From Accumulibacter sp964420975 (GTDB lineage Bacteria > Pseudomonadota > Gammaproteobacteria > Burkholderiales > Rhodocyclaceae), in the NCBI GenBank assembly GCA_964420975.1, contig CAYQVH010000005.1:106329-170328 (forward strand): 64,000 bases of DNA, given 5' to 3'. Positions 51,639-59,853 of the stretch are shown here, in pieces. The translations under genes were made by a program, and so were the position numbers. Position 1 is the first letter of the stretch; every line of letters starts with the position of its first letter. The notes under the pieces are model-generated. The model worked only from the letters and a program-made list of their open reading frames with translations, was not told the origin of the DNA and ran no database searches.

Positions 51639-52673
51639 TTGAACGCGATCTTGTCCTTGCCTTTCTCTAATAACGCCGACGAATCGATTTCGCGAGCTGG
51701 CCGCAGCCTTGTGCCACGGCCGTTCCTTAGCGTCGTCAGCCCGGTGTACATGGGCGAAAAGATTCTGCCAACGCTGTGCGAGCGCCTGCAGGCGGCACTC
51801 TCCCAGGTCACCAGCGACTACGAGGTGATTCTCGTCTGCGACGGCAGCCCGGATCGTTCATGGGAGGTGATGGAGGCGCTGGTCGAACAGTATCCTCATC
51901 TCGTCATCGTCAAGCTTAGTCGGAACTTTGGTCAGCACTACGCGCTGACGGCAGGACTCGATCTGGCTCGCGGTGAGTGGACGGTGGTCATGGACTGCGA
52001 CTTGCAGGATCAGCCGGAGGAGATCGCGCGTTTGCTCGCGAAGACCTCCGAGGGCTACGACATCGTGATCGCTAGGCGCCTTGGTCGTCAACACAAGTGG
52101 TGGAAGCGTCAGACCTCGTGGCTCTTTTTCAAACTTTTCAGCTTGTTGTCCGGATTCCGCCTGGACAGTTCGGTGGGTTCGTTCCGCATCATGAGCAGGA
52201 GCGTGGTCGACGGCTTGTGTGCGATGCGCGAGAGCTATCGAATGTTCGCCGGCCTGGTTGAGTGGGTGGGTTTTCGTACGGGCTATCTCGACGTCCAGCA
52301 CGCGGCGCGCTATCAGGGTGAGTCAAGCTACAACCTGCGCCGTTTGGTCCGAATGGCGCTGGACGGAATGATCTCGTTCTCCAATCGACCGCTTTACCTG
52401 TCAGTGGCGCTCGGCTTGCTGCTGTCGATGGGCGCCGGCGTCTACGGCAGCTACCTCGTGCTGCGCTACGTCGTTGATCCTGGCAGTTTCGGCGTTCCCG
52501 GCTGGTTGAGCACGGTTACCGTCACGACGTTCATCGGCGGTTTGATATTGCTCAACCAAGGGGTTCTGGGCATTTATCTCGGCCGTCTCTACAACCAGGC
52601 CAAAGGGCGGCCACTCTATGTTATCGACAGGGTCACGGTCGGATCCGCCGTGAGTCAACATCCGAGGGGGTGA
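51639..52673 (+). CDS. ArnC/GtrB-like family 2 glycosyltransferase, second copy
   Basis: Up to 344 residues. GT-A domain (about 28-240) with VSPVYMGE, CDGSPDRS and MDCDLQDQPEE (DxD at residues 119-121), then two C-terminal membrane segments (about 250-275, 290-315). It closely fits enzymes that make polyprenyl-phosphate sugars. The start is uncertain: TTG at 51639 is the longest, TTG at 51651 or GTG at 51711 are alternatives, and none has a clear ribosome site. It leads an operon with the carrier-protein genes (7-bp gap to the next). Confidence 0.87.
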   Translation: MNAILSLPFSNNADESISRAGRSLVPRPFLSVVSPVYMGEKILPTLCERLQAALSQVTSDYEVILVCDGSPDRSWEVMEALVEQYPHLVIVKLSRNFGQHYALTAGLDLARGEWTVVMDCDLQDQPEEIARLLAKTSEGYDIVIARRLGRQHKWWKRQTSWLFFKLFSLLSGFRLDSSVGSFRIMSRSVVDGLCAMRESYRMFAGLVEWVGFRTGYLDVQHAARYQGESSYNLRRLVRMALDGMISFSNRPLYLSVALGLLLSMGAGVYGSYLVLRYVVDPGSFGVPGWLSTVTVTTFIGGLILLNQGVLGIYLGRLYNQAKGRPLYVIDRVTVGSAVSQHPRG

Positions 52674-52680
52674 GACGATC

Positions 52681-53841
52681 ATGAAAGACCTGCGCTACGA
52701 GTTCGACTCGCTGCCGTCGGCAGAGCAACTCGACTTCATCGAAGCCGGCCTGCGCGCCAGCTTCCGGATTACCGGTTTTGCGGTCGGCGAGCGGGTGGTT
52801 ACGATCTCACACGCCGAGCAGGAGGCGGCGGACGCGATTGCTCGAATGGTCAAGCGCTTCGCCTTTATCGCCAAGAACATCAACAAAGACCTGGTCTTCC
52901 ATCACGACGTCCCGGTCAGGTATCGGCTCGACCCACAGCCGGAACTCGAAGCGAGCCGGCAGGTGATACCGATTCAGCCCGGGTTTTTCTCGTTCCAGGG
53001 CGACTTCCTGCGCGTTTTCAAGGCGATCAACCAAGCGGTGCTGGCACTGGCGACGCGCGTCGGGGCGGTCGAGCAGGAGCACCCAGCAATCTGGCCGGTT
53101 CGCTTGTTCAAGGAAATCGACTACTTTCACGAGTTTCCCCAGCAAGTGATCCTGTGTGCTCCGGTCAAGGACGACTTTGACTCACGGTCGACGTTCGCCA
53201 AGCAGTTTGCCAAGGACGCCGCGTTCGAGACGGTGCCCATGGGCGAGTTGATGGCCGACGCCGCCTACGGCTTGCAGCCGGCAGTCTGTGATTGCTGCTA
53301 CTACACGCTGGAAGGACACGCCCTGTCGGGAGACTCTTTTTTTACTACGTACAACAACGTCTTTCGTAACGAGCGTTCGGCAAGCAATCGGCTCGACCGT
53401 CTGACCAATTTTTCGGTCCGCGACATCATGTTCGTCGGCAGCGACTCGTTCGTTCTCGAGGCTCGGCAACATCTGATCGAGTTGCTCACGCAGTTTCTCG
53501 TCGCGCTGCAACTGCGGGCGAAGATAGAAACCGCCAATGACCCCTTCTTCGCCAACGAGTCGGTGATGAAGTCGGTATTTCAGAACGTGCATCGCCTGAA
53601 ATACGAATTGCTCGCCGAGATTCCTCACCTCGACAGGGAAATCGCCGTCGGTTCGATCAACCTGCACACCGACTTTTTTGGCAAGGCGTTTGCGATTCGG
53701 CTGGCGAACGGTCAGCCAGCCCACTCCGGATGCATCGGTGTCGGCATGGAGCGCATGACCTACGCCTTGTTCTGTCAACACGGTTCGCACCTCGACCAGT
53801 GGCCGTCCGAGGTGCTGCGCTTTCTCCACTTGGCGCGCTGA
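52681..53841 (+). CDS. Class II synthetase-like amino acid:[carrier protein] ligase homologue
   Basis: A 386-residue protein with the catalytic fold of class II seryl-tRNA-synthetase-like enzymes but no tRNA-binding arm. Motif 2 is FRNE (228-231), motif 3 GVGMERM with Arg358, and NDPFF (286-290) and INLHTDFFGKAF (326-337) are also shared with amino acid:carrier protein ligases. Those enzymes activate glycine or alanine and load it on the phosphopantetheine of a carrier protein; their zinc ligands are Cys, Glu, Cys. Here Cys203 and Cys351 fit, and Asp248 seems to stand for the Glu. The N-terminal 130 residues are distinct. A carrier protein is encoded two genes downstream. GAGGGGGTGAG precedes the ATG. 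Confidence 0.8.
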   Translation: MKDLRYEFDSLPSAEQLDFIEAGLRASFRITGFAVGERVVTISHAEQEAADAIARMVKRFAFIAKNINKDLVFHHDVPVRYRLDPQPELEASRQVIPIQPGFFSFQGDFLRVFKAINQAVLALATRVGAVEQEHPAIWPVRLFKEIDYFHEFPQQVILCAPVKDDFDSRSTFAKQFAKDAAFETVPMGELMADAAYGLQPAVCDCCYYTLEGHALSGDSFFTTYNNVFRNERSASNRLDRLTNFSVRDIMFVGSDSFVLEARQHLIELLTQFLVALQLRAKIETANDPFFANESVMKSVFQNVHRLKYELLAEIPHLDREIAVGSINLHTDFFGKAFAIRLANGQPAHSGCIGVGMERMTYALFCQHGSHLDQWPSEVLRFLHLAR

Positions 53842-53877
53842 CCTCGCCCTTCCTTCACCCCCTTGAGAGTTACGGAC

Positions 53878-54687
53878 ATGACACTAGACAAGTATGGCGA
53901 TACGCGCGGCAAGGGCGTAGTCACCGATTGGGCGTTCGACGACAACCTGTTCGAGGTCGAGTCGCCCGAAGAAATCGATATGGAGGCCTTCATCGCGGCG
54001 ATGGAGAGGCGAACCTTTGCCTGTATTCGTGGACTGGTCTCGCCGGAAGAGATGGAGCAGGTCTACCAGAACATCGTGACGCACTTCGATCCGGCGAAAG
54101 ATCATCCGGCGTCAGGGCAGGCCGCCGATGCCGTGCGCAGCAACTTTCAGAAGATCAATCTCGGGGGCGAGTCGCGAACGGCGAACCATGACGACGCGCG
54201 GTTCTTCCGGGCTTTCTATAACCCGCTTTGGGAGGAGGACGTGTGGGGTTTGCGCAACTCCTTCGTGCAGTTGGCGCGGACGCGCAACCGTCTCGCTGGT
54301 TTGCCCCTGGATTTTGCGGTCCATGGTATCGAGGCGAACGGCTTGTGGACGGCTGCCCGCTTCCATCAGTATCCGCTGGGTGGCGGATTCTTCCGGCGTC
54401 ACACCGACTATGTCGCCAAGGACGTTACCGATGAGAAGTCGACGCGCTTCTATCAGACGGTCCTGACGATGACCCGCAAGGGCGAGCACTATCAGACAGG
54501 CGGCGCTTTCGTCGATATCGGCGACGATCGCATTTGCCTCGACGACAACGCTCTGATGGGGGATGTCATCGTTTACGACGGGCGAACGGTCCACGGGGTA
54601 GAAGACATCGATCCGCAGGCAATGCTTGACATGAACTCGATCAATGGTCGATTGGCGGGTTTCGTGACTTTGTTCAAGAAGATGTAG
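53878..54687 (+). CDS. 2-oxoglutarate/Fe(II)-dependent oxygenase-like protein
   Basis: A 269-residue protein (numbering from the ATG at 53878). The iron triad of the double-stranded beta-helix fold can be read as His175-x-Asp177 (RRHTDYVAK) and His239 (GRTVHGVED), with Arg258 (NGRLAGF) placed to bind 2-oxoglutarate. Such enzymes hydroxylate amino acids, fatty acyls or natural products, in some pathways while the substrate is bound to a carrier protein. The neighbours support that reading. A TTG at 53863 is open in frame but the ATG is better placed. 36 bp after the ligase gene. Confidence 0.78.
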   Translation: MTLDKYGDTRGKGVVTDWAFDDNLFEVESPEEIDMEAFIAAMERRTFACIRGLVSPEEMEQVYQNIVTHFDPAKDHPASGQAADAVRSNFQKINLGGESRTANHDDARFFRAFYNPLWEEDVWGLRNSFVQLARTRNRLAGLPLDFAVHGIEANGLWTAARFHQYPLGGGFFRRHTDYVAKDVTDEKSTRFYQTVLTMTRKGEHYQTGGAFVDIGDDRICLDDNALMGDVIVYDGRTVHGVEDIDPQAMLDMNSINGRLAGFVTLFKKM

Positions 54688-54718
54688 GTACTCTTTCTGG
54701 GGGGAGGAACTGGAGACG

Positions 54719-54973
54719 ATGAATGCACCGTCCGAGCTTGAAATCGATTTTTGGCGTGTCTTCGGCCGCGTACTTGGCCGCCACCTTGAGCCGGGTCACT
54801 ACACGCAGGCACAGCTACCGGAGTGGGATTCGCTGCGCCACGTCGAGCTGATGTTTGAGCTCGAAGAAAATTTCCGGATCGAGGTTCCCAACGAGGCGAT
54901 CGCGACGCTGTTTTCCGACACCGACACGGTCGTCGCCTTTCTCAACGCGAACGCCGAAGGCGGTGCGCGATGA
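54719..54973 (+). CDS. Acyl/aminoacyl carrier protein
   Basis: An 84-residue carrier protein. The phosphopantetheine attachment serine is Ser38 in EWDSLRHVEL, followed by the acidic helix II (MFELEENFRIEVP) typical of carrier proteins. It is diverged from the fatty-acid AcpP and dedicated to this cluster. A GGAGGAA sequence lies upstream of the ATG at 54719. The stop overlaps the acyltransferase start (ATGA), which implies equal production of the two. Confidence 0.9.
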   Translation: MNAPSELEIDFWRVFGRVLGRHLEPGHYTQAQLPEWDSLRHVELMFELEENFRIEVPNEAIATLFSDTDTVVAFLNANAEGGAR

Positions 54974-55644
54974 GTGGCCAAACGAGGCTGGCGTTCTATG
55001 GCGCCGGCTACCTTGGGCAGCAGGTCTACCACCACGTCAGCCACTACTATCGGAACCAGGTCGAGGTGCTGGGTTTCGTCGACGACACGCGCCCAGCGGG
55101 AATCGAGGTCATCGACGGCAAGACGACTCTGGGCAGCCTCGGTGAAGCGGTCGCAACGCCGTCGCTCGGCGCGCAGACGACCGAGATTGTGTTTACCATC
55201 GGCTACGCGAATATGAACCAGCGGCGCGCGGCGCTCGAGCGCGTTCTCGCGGCGGGTTATCGCCTGTTTTCGGTCATTCACCCGCGGGCAAACATCGAAC
55301 CGGGAGCCAGCATCGGTGCCGGATCGATCGTGTTGGCGAACGCTGTGCTCGATCAGGGAGTCAGCACCGGCGCCGCGTGCTTCATCGATATCGGCGTTCG
55401 CCTGACCGCTGGGACAAGTGTTGGCTGCAACAACTACTTCTCTTCCGGCACTTCGATGGGAAGTCGTGTACGGATTGGTGACAATTGCTTTTTTGGCATG
55501 GATTGCACGGTAACGACGGACGTCGTGATGGGCAGCAATCTTTTTGTCAATGCGAAGACGCTGGTCCCGCGCGATGTTGGCGACAACCTGAAACTGGTCG
55601 AAGTCCACAAGTCGCGTGAGCTACCGCTGTTAGGAAGCCGCTAA
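54970..55644 (+). CDS. NeuD/PglD-like left-handed beta-helix acyltransferase
   Basis: A 224-residue protein. It has an N-terminal PglD-type Rossmann-like domain (LAFYGAGYLGQQVYHHV, GFVDDT) and a C-terminal left-handed beta-helix of hexapeptide repeats (about 100-205; IEPGASIGAGSIVLANAVLDQG). The family acylates amino or hydroxyl groups of sugars, usually from acetyl-CoA. By position, the catalytic His of PglD (IEHDC block) corresponds to Ala147 in VRLTAGTSVG. It begins within the carrier protein stop codon. It may take its acyl group from the carrier protein, or may be catalytically altered. Confidence 0.85.
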   Translation: MSGQTRLAFYGAGYLGQQVYHHVSHYYRNQVEVLGFVDDTRPAGIEVIDGKTTLGSLGEAVATPSLGAQTTEIVFTIGYANMNQRRAALERVLAAGYRLFSVIHPRANIEPGASIGAGSIVLANAVLDQGVSTGAACFIDIGVRLTAGTSVGCNNYFSSGTSMGSRVRIGDNCFFGMDCTVTTDVVMGSNLFVNAKTLVPRDVGDNLKLVEVHKSRELPLLGSR

Positions 55645-55751
55645 CCGTTCACCGACGATCGCTGAGAGGCTGACGCCAGGCATCGTCACCTGTTTCGCGC
55701 CCCTCCGATCGTACTGGCCGGCGCCTGGCAAGCGCTTGCGTCAGGCGACCC

Positions 55752-55780
55752 TTACGACCCTTGGTTTGTCCCGTTATACT
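55752..55780 (+). promoter_or_regulatory. Candidate promoter of the HAMP sensor gene
   Basis: TTACGA (55752-55757), 17-bp spacer, TATACT (55775-55780). Transcription would begin near 55787, which rules out the most upstream possible start codon at 55761. Confidence 0.5.
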
Positions 55781-55868
55781 TTGCCCGCAGTGGGTTACCG
55801 TGGACAGGATGGCTGCTGGCGCGGTCGTCGCGACACGGCGAGACGGGCGGATCGGCCAGGGAGCGGCG

Positions 55869-57614
55869 GTGGACAAGCTTTTCAGCAGGTTGCGCATTGG
55901 CGAAAAGATCGCCATTGGTTTTATTCTGGTTGGATTCTTGCTTGCCGGGGTCGTCTGGCACTATCACGAGACGCTGCACTCGGTCCTTGGCGACTATCAG
56001 CAACTGCAATCGGTATTCGAGAAGCGCAAGTCGCTGGCCTTCGAGATCGAAATCGACATGGCGGCAGCGCGTGACGCGGAGAAGAATTTCCTCCTCCATC
56101 GCCAGGAACGCTATGTGCAGGAAGTCGAACGGCATCTTGCGTCGGTGGAGCAGAAAGTCGCCGCGCTGGCGGCGATTGACCAGGCGTCGCGACAGACGGC
56201 GGACGACTTGCGACCGCTGCTGCAGGTCTACGCGCAGAGCTTTGCAGCGGTTGCTGACGCGTGGCGCAGCATGGGACTCGACGAGAATTCGGGTATTCAA
56301 GGGGCGTTTCGGCAGAAGATTCATCGGCTGCACGAACTCGCTGCCCAGTACGACGTCGACGCGCTCTATGGAGTCCTGTTGCAGATTCGGCGGAACGAGA
56401 AGGATCTTGCGCTGCGTCAGGAGGCGACGTATCGCGACCGCGTGCGCGGGCTGCTCGTCGACTTTCGTCACCTGCTCGATCAGTCGCAGCTTCCCTTAGG
56501 GGTGCGCCAACGCTTGTTGGATGAACTCGGTGTCTATTCCCGCAGTTTCGACGCCTACGCCGCGAGCCTCCTGAAGGACGGATTGAACGGTGGTGGTAAG
56601 GGGGTTTTCCGCGATGCAGCACGACGCATTGAGTTGGTGCTCGATAGCTATCATGTTCCCCATCTCGAAACCAATGTTTTGCGCTTGCGCCGGCGGGAAA
56701 AGGACTTCTTGCTGCGAGGCGACGACTCCTACCCGCCGATGGTCGTCGATGTCGCACGCCGGATTCGTGTCCAGGTCAACGAGTCGGCGATCGCCGCTGC
56801 TGACAAAGCGCTGCTCATCGGACTGCTGCGCGACTATCAGCGCAGCTTCCTGGTGCTGGTTTCACAGCGCGCAAGCATCGTCGAGTTGACTCGATCGATG
56901 GACGAGGCGGCGGCTCGCGTCACGCCGTTGATCCAGCGTAACGCCGACGAGGCGAACACGACGATGGCCGAGCGGGTGAGCGAGATTGCGGTCTCGTCTC
57001 GGGCTAGTATGCAGCTGGACTTGGCTGTGCTGGTGACCGCAAGCGTCCTCGCTGTCGTGTTGGCCGCCTTTCTGACCCGGCGGATCGTGCGTCCGGTTCG
57101 CCAGATGGCGGGACTGCTCGACGACTTGGCGTACGGAACACCGACCAGTCGCGTCGCGGTAGCCCCCGGCGGTCGCGACGAAGTCAACGCCATGGGCGAG
57201 TCGCTCAACGCACTGCTCGACCACCGTGCGACTTTCCTTGGCTGGTGGAAAGCGTCTATGGCTGAGCTGACCGCCTTGCGTGAATTGGAAAGCGCAGTGA
57301 CCGACGAGGTCCTGGATGAAGCCAACCGGGAACTCAGGGCAGCAGCGATCGCCAAGGTCCAGCAACTGAACGCCTTGCGCAGCCGGCTGCTGCGACACGG
57401 CCAGCAGTTGCTGGCAACGGCACGCGCTGCACACGCCGCGGGCAAGATCGACTCCGAGGGACTACGTACGATCGAGCATTCGGCGCAGGCAATCGCCACC
57501 CTGCTCGAGGCGCTGGCTTCCGAGGAAACCGTCGCCGAGGGCCGGGTTCCGGGTTTGAGGCCGGTGGGCGAGAACACGTCTGCCGAGCAGACAGTGAATT
57601 GTCGGCTGCCCTGA
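55869..57614 (+). CDS. Two-membrane-segment sensor with HAMP domain, no output domain seen
   Basis: A 581-residue protein from the GTG at 55869 (AGGGAG 5 bp upstream; GTG 55800 and ATG 55809 are possible). TM1 is about 14-31 and TM2 about 383-403. The 350-residue periplasmic region is helical, with two similar stretches near ARDAEKNFLLHRQERYV and LRRREKDFLLRGDDSY, typical of helical-bundle chemoreceptor sensor domains. A HAMP domain follows (RRIVRPVRQMAGLLDDL). The C-terminal 125 residues are helical but show neither a methyl-accepting signalling tip nor kinase, GGDEF or EAL motifs. Confidence 0.78.
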   Translation: MDKLFSRLRIGEKIAIGFILVGFLLAGVVWHYHETLHSVLGDYQQLQSVFEKRKSLAFEIEIDMAAARDAEKNFLLHRQERYVQEVERHLASVEQKVAALAAIDQASRQTADDLRPLLQVYAQSFAAVADAWRSMGLDENSGIQGAFRQKIHRLHELAAQYDVDALYGVLLQIRRNEKDLALRQEATYRDRVRGLLVDFRHLLDQSQLPLGVRQRLLDELGVYSRSFDAYAASLLKDGLNGGGKGVFRDAARRIELVLDSYHVPHLETNVLRLRRREKDFLLRGDDSYPPMVVDVARRIRVQVNESAIAAADKALLIGLLRDYQRSFLVLVSQRASIVELTRSMDEAAARVTPLIQRNADEANTTMAERVSEIAVSSRASMQLDLAVLVTASVLAVVLAAFLTRRIVRPVRQMAGLLDDLAYGTPTSRVAVAPGGRDEVNAMGESLNALLDHRATFLGWWKASMAELTALRELESAVTDEVLDEANRELRAAAIAKVQQLNALRSRLLRHGQQLLATARAAHAAGKIDSEGLRTIEHSAQAIATLLEALASEETVAEGRVPGLRPVGENTSAEQTVNCRLP

Positions 57615-57775
57615 AGGCGCTGACGGTACTCCCGGAGACCACGACGTTTCGTCGTGGCGAGCCGAGACTCGGCAGAGGATTCACGGCGCCACTTCGCAAG
57701 CGCGCGTAGAGAAGCGCAGGCAGGGCACGACGCAGGCGGCACAGGCTGACCGAGGTCACCTTCCCGAACGGAGCG

Positions 57776-57805
57776 CAAAAAAACGCCCGCCGTTTGGCGG
57801 GCGTT
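57776..57805 (-). terminator. Intrinsic terminator of the pcc operon
   Basis: AACGCCCGCC-GTTT-GGCGGGCGTT (57782-57805). On the minus strand it is followed by a run of seven T (57783-57777). It lies 41 bp past the pccA stop. Confidence 0.92.
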
Positions 57806-57845
57806 ACGGCAGCGGTTTCCCGCTGCTGACGACGGAACAGATGGA

Positions 57846-59834
57846 CTACTCGAATTCGAGAATCACCTGATCGACGGATAGGCTATCGCCCGACGACGCG
57901 ACGACCTTCTTGACCTTGCACTCGCGTTCGGCCTTGAGTACGTTTTCCATCTTCATCGCTTCAATGACCGCCAGCTTCTCACCGACGTTGATCGTCTGGC
58001 CAGCGATTACCGAGACTTCGCGCAGCAAGCCGGGCATCGGCGAGAGCAGGAACTTCGACAGATCCGGCGGCACTTTTTTCGGCATCAGCGCCAGCATGCG
58101 CGCGGCGTTGGCGGTCATCACGGTCACCTTGACCTGCTTGCCAAAGTGGACGACACGATAGAGGAGTCCGATGCGTTCGAGCTGCAGGCAGATCGGCGTC
58201 CCGTTGCACGTCCCACGGAAGACCAGCTCACCAAATTTCCAGTCGGAGATCAGGTCGTAGCGGTCGACTCCGTGCGTGACTGAATAGCCGCCGGGGATGG
58301 GAACGACCGACACCGGATAGTCCTTGCCTTCCATCTGGACGACCCAATGGGTTCCCACCTTGCGCTGGTGTCCTGGCATCTGATCGCTGATCCTGACGGC
58401 TCGGTCGATGTAGCGGCGTCGGCCGAACGCTGCAATCGCAGCGAGCAATCCGGGATCGTCGTGTACGACGTCGGTCGCATCGAAACCGTGTGGAAATTCT
58501 TCGGTGATGAACGACGTGGTGAAGATCCCGGAGAGGAAGCGCGGATTCTGCATCAGCGCCGCCTGGAATGGGATATTCGAGTCGATGCCACGGATGACGA
58601 AGGCGTTGAGCGCGTCCCGCAGACGGCTTACTGCCTGGTCGCGTGTTGCGCCGTGGCAAATCAGTTTGGCAATCATCGAATCGTAATACATCGAAATTTC
58701 GCCGCCTTCGAAGACTCCAGTGTCTACGCGGACCTGGCCGTCGACGCCCTCCGGCGGCCGGTACTTGACCAGGCGGCCCACCGAAGGCAGGAAGCCGCGG
58801 AAGGGGTCTTCGGCGTTGATCCGGCATTCGATCGCCCAGCCGTCGATCTTCAGGTCTTCCTGTTTGAATGGCAGCGCTTCACCGGCCGCGACGCGGATCA
58901 TCAGCTCGACGAGATCGAGGCCAGTGATCATTTCCGTCACCGGATGCTCGACCTGCAGGCGCGTGTTCATTTCCAGGAAGTAGAACGACCTGTCGGAGCC
59001 GACGACAAACTCGACCGTACCCGCACTCTGGTAGTTGACCGCCTTGGCGAGCGCGACGGCCTGCTCACCCATGGCTTTACGGATCGATTCGTCAATGAAC
59101 GGCGAGGGGGCTTCTTCCAGTACCTTCTGGTGCCGACGTTGGATCGAGCATTCGCGTTCGAAGAGGTAGCACGTGTTGCCGAAGGAGTCGGCGATGATTT
59201 GGATCTCGATGTGATGCGGTCCCTCGACGAATTTTTCGATGAAGACACGGTCGTCGCCGAAGCTGTTGCGCGCCTCGTTGCGGCACGCCTCAAATCCCTC
59301 GCCGGCTTCCTGGTCGCTAAAGGCGACACGCAGCCCTTTGCCGCCGCCCCCCGCGGAGGCCTTGATCATCACCGGATAACCGATTCCCTTGGCAATCTCG
59401 ACGGCTTGAGCGGCGTCGGCGATTTCGGCGTTGTAACCGGGGATGGTGTTCACCTTGGCTTCGATGGCCAGCTTCTTGGATGCAATCTTGTCGCCCATCG
59501 CAGCGACCGAATAGTGTTTGGGTCCAATGAAAACGATGCCCTGGTCTTCGAGCCGACGCGAGAACTCCTCGTTTTCGGACAGAAAGCCATAACCTGGATG
59601 GACGGCTTCGGCACCGGTCTGCTTGCAGGCGTCGATAATCTTGTCGATCACCAGGTACGACTCCTTGGAAGGCGCCGGGCCGATACAGACCGCCTCGTCG
59701 GCCATCAGAACGTGCATCGCGTCTTTATCGGCCTCCGAATAAACGGCGACCGTCTTGATTCCCATTTTCTTCGCCGTTTTCATCACCCGGCAGGCGATTT
59801 CGCCCCGGTTGGCGATCAGAATCTTCTTGAACAT
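57846..59834 (-). CDS. pccA: Propionyl-CoA (acyl-CoA) carboxylase, biotin carboxylase/carrier subunit
   Basis: A 662-residue biotin enzyme. The biotin carboxylase domain (about 1-450) has KILIANRGEIACRV, the ATP-grasp Gly-rich loop KASAGGGGKGLRV and EMNTRLQVEHPVTE. A BT linker domain follows, then the carrier domain with the biotinylated Lys in EAMKMEN (about residue 630). With PccB it carboxylates propionyl-CoA to methylmalonyl-CoA. The ATG at 59834 gives the family N-terminus and has GGGGAG upstream; the frame beyond it to 60128 is inside pccB. 19 bp after pccB; last gene of the operon. Confidence 0.96.
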   Translation of the reverse strand: MFKKILIANRGEIACRVMKTAKKMGIKTVAVYSEADKDAMHVLMADEAVCIGPAPSKESYLVIDKIIDACKQTGAEAVHPGYGFLSENEEFSRRLEDQGIVFIGPKHYSVAAMGDKIASKKLAIEAKVNTIPGYNAEIADAAQAVEIAKGIGYPVMIKASAGGGGKGLRVAFSDQEAGEGFEACRNEARNSFGDDRVFIEKFVEGPHHIEIQIIADSFGNTCYLFERECSIQRRHQKVLEEAPSPFIDESIRKAMGEQAVALAKAVNYQSAGTVEFVVGSDRSFYFLEMNTRLQVEHPVTEMITGLDLVELMIRVAAGEALPFKQEDLKIDGWAIECRINAEDPFRGFLPSVGRLVKYRPPEGVDGQVRVDTGVFEGGEISMYYDSMIAKLICHGATRDQAVSRLRDALNAFVIRGIDSNIPFQAALMQNPRFLSGIFTTSFITEEFPHGFDATDVVHDDPGLLAAIAAFGRRRYIDRAVRISDQMPGHQRKVGTHWVVQMEGKDYPVSVVPIPGGYSVTHGVDRYDLISDWKFGELVFRGTCNGTPICLQLERIGLLYRVVHFGKQVKVTVMTANAARMLALMPKKVPPDLSKFLLSPMPGLLREVSVIAGQTINVGEKLAVIEAMKMENVLKAERECKVKKVVASSGDSLSVDQVILEFE

Positions 59835-59853
59835 CTCTCTTTCTCCCCGGCTA

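Noticed and set aside
51326..51811. Minus-strand frame through the leader at 51295-51638
   Set aside because: It runs into the GT2 coding region, has a low-complexity translation and no start signal. The region reads better as a leader.
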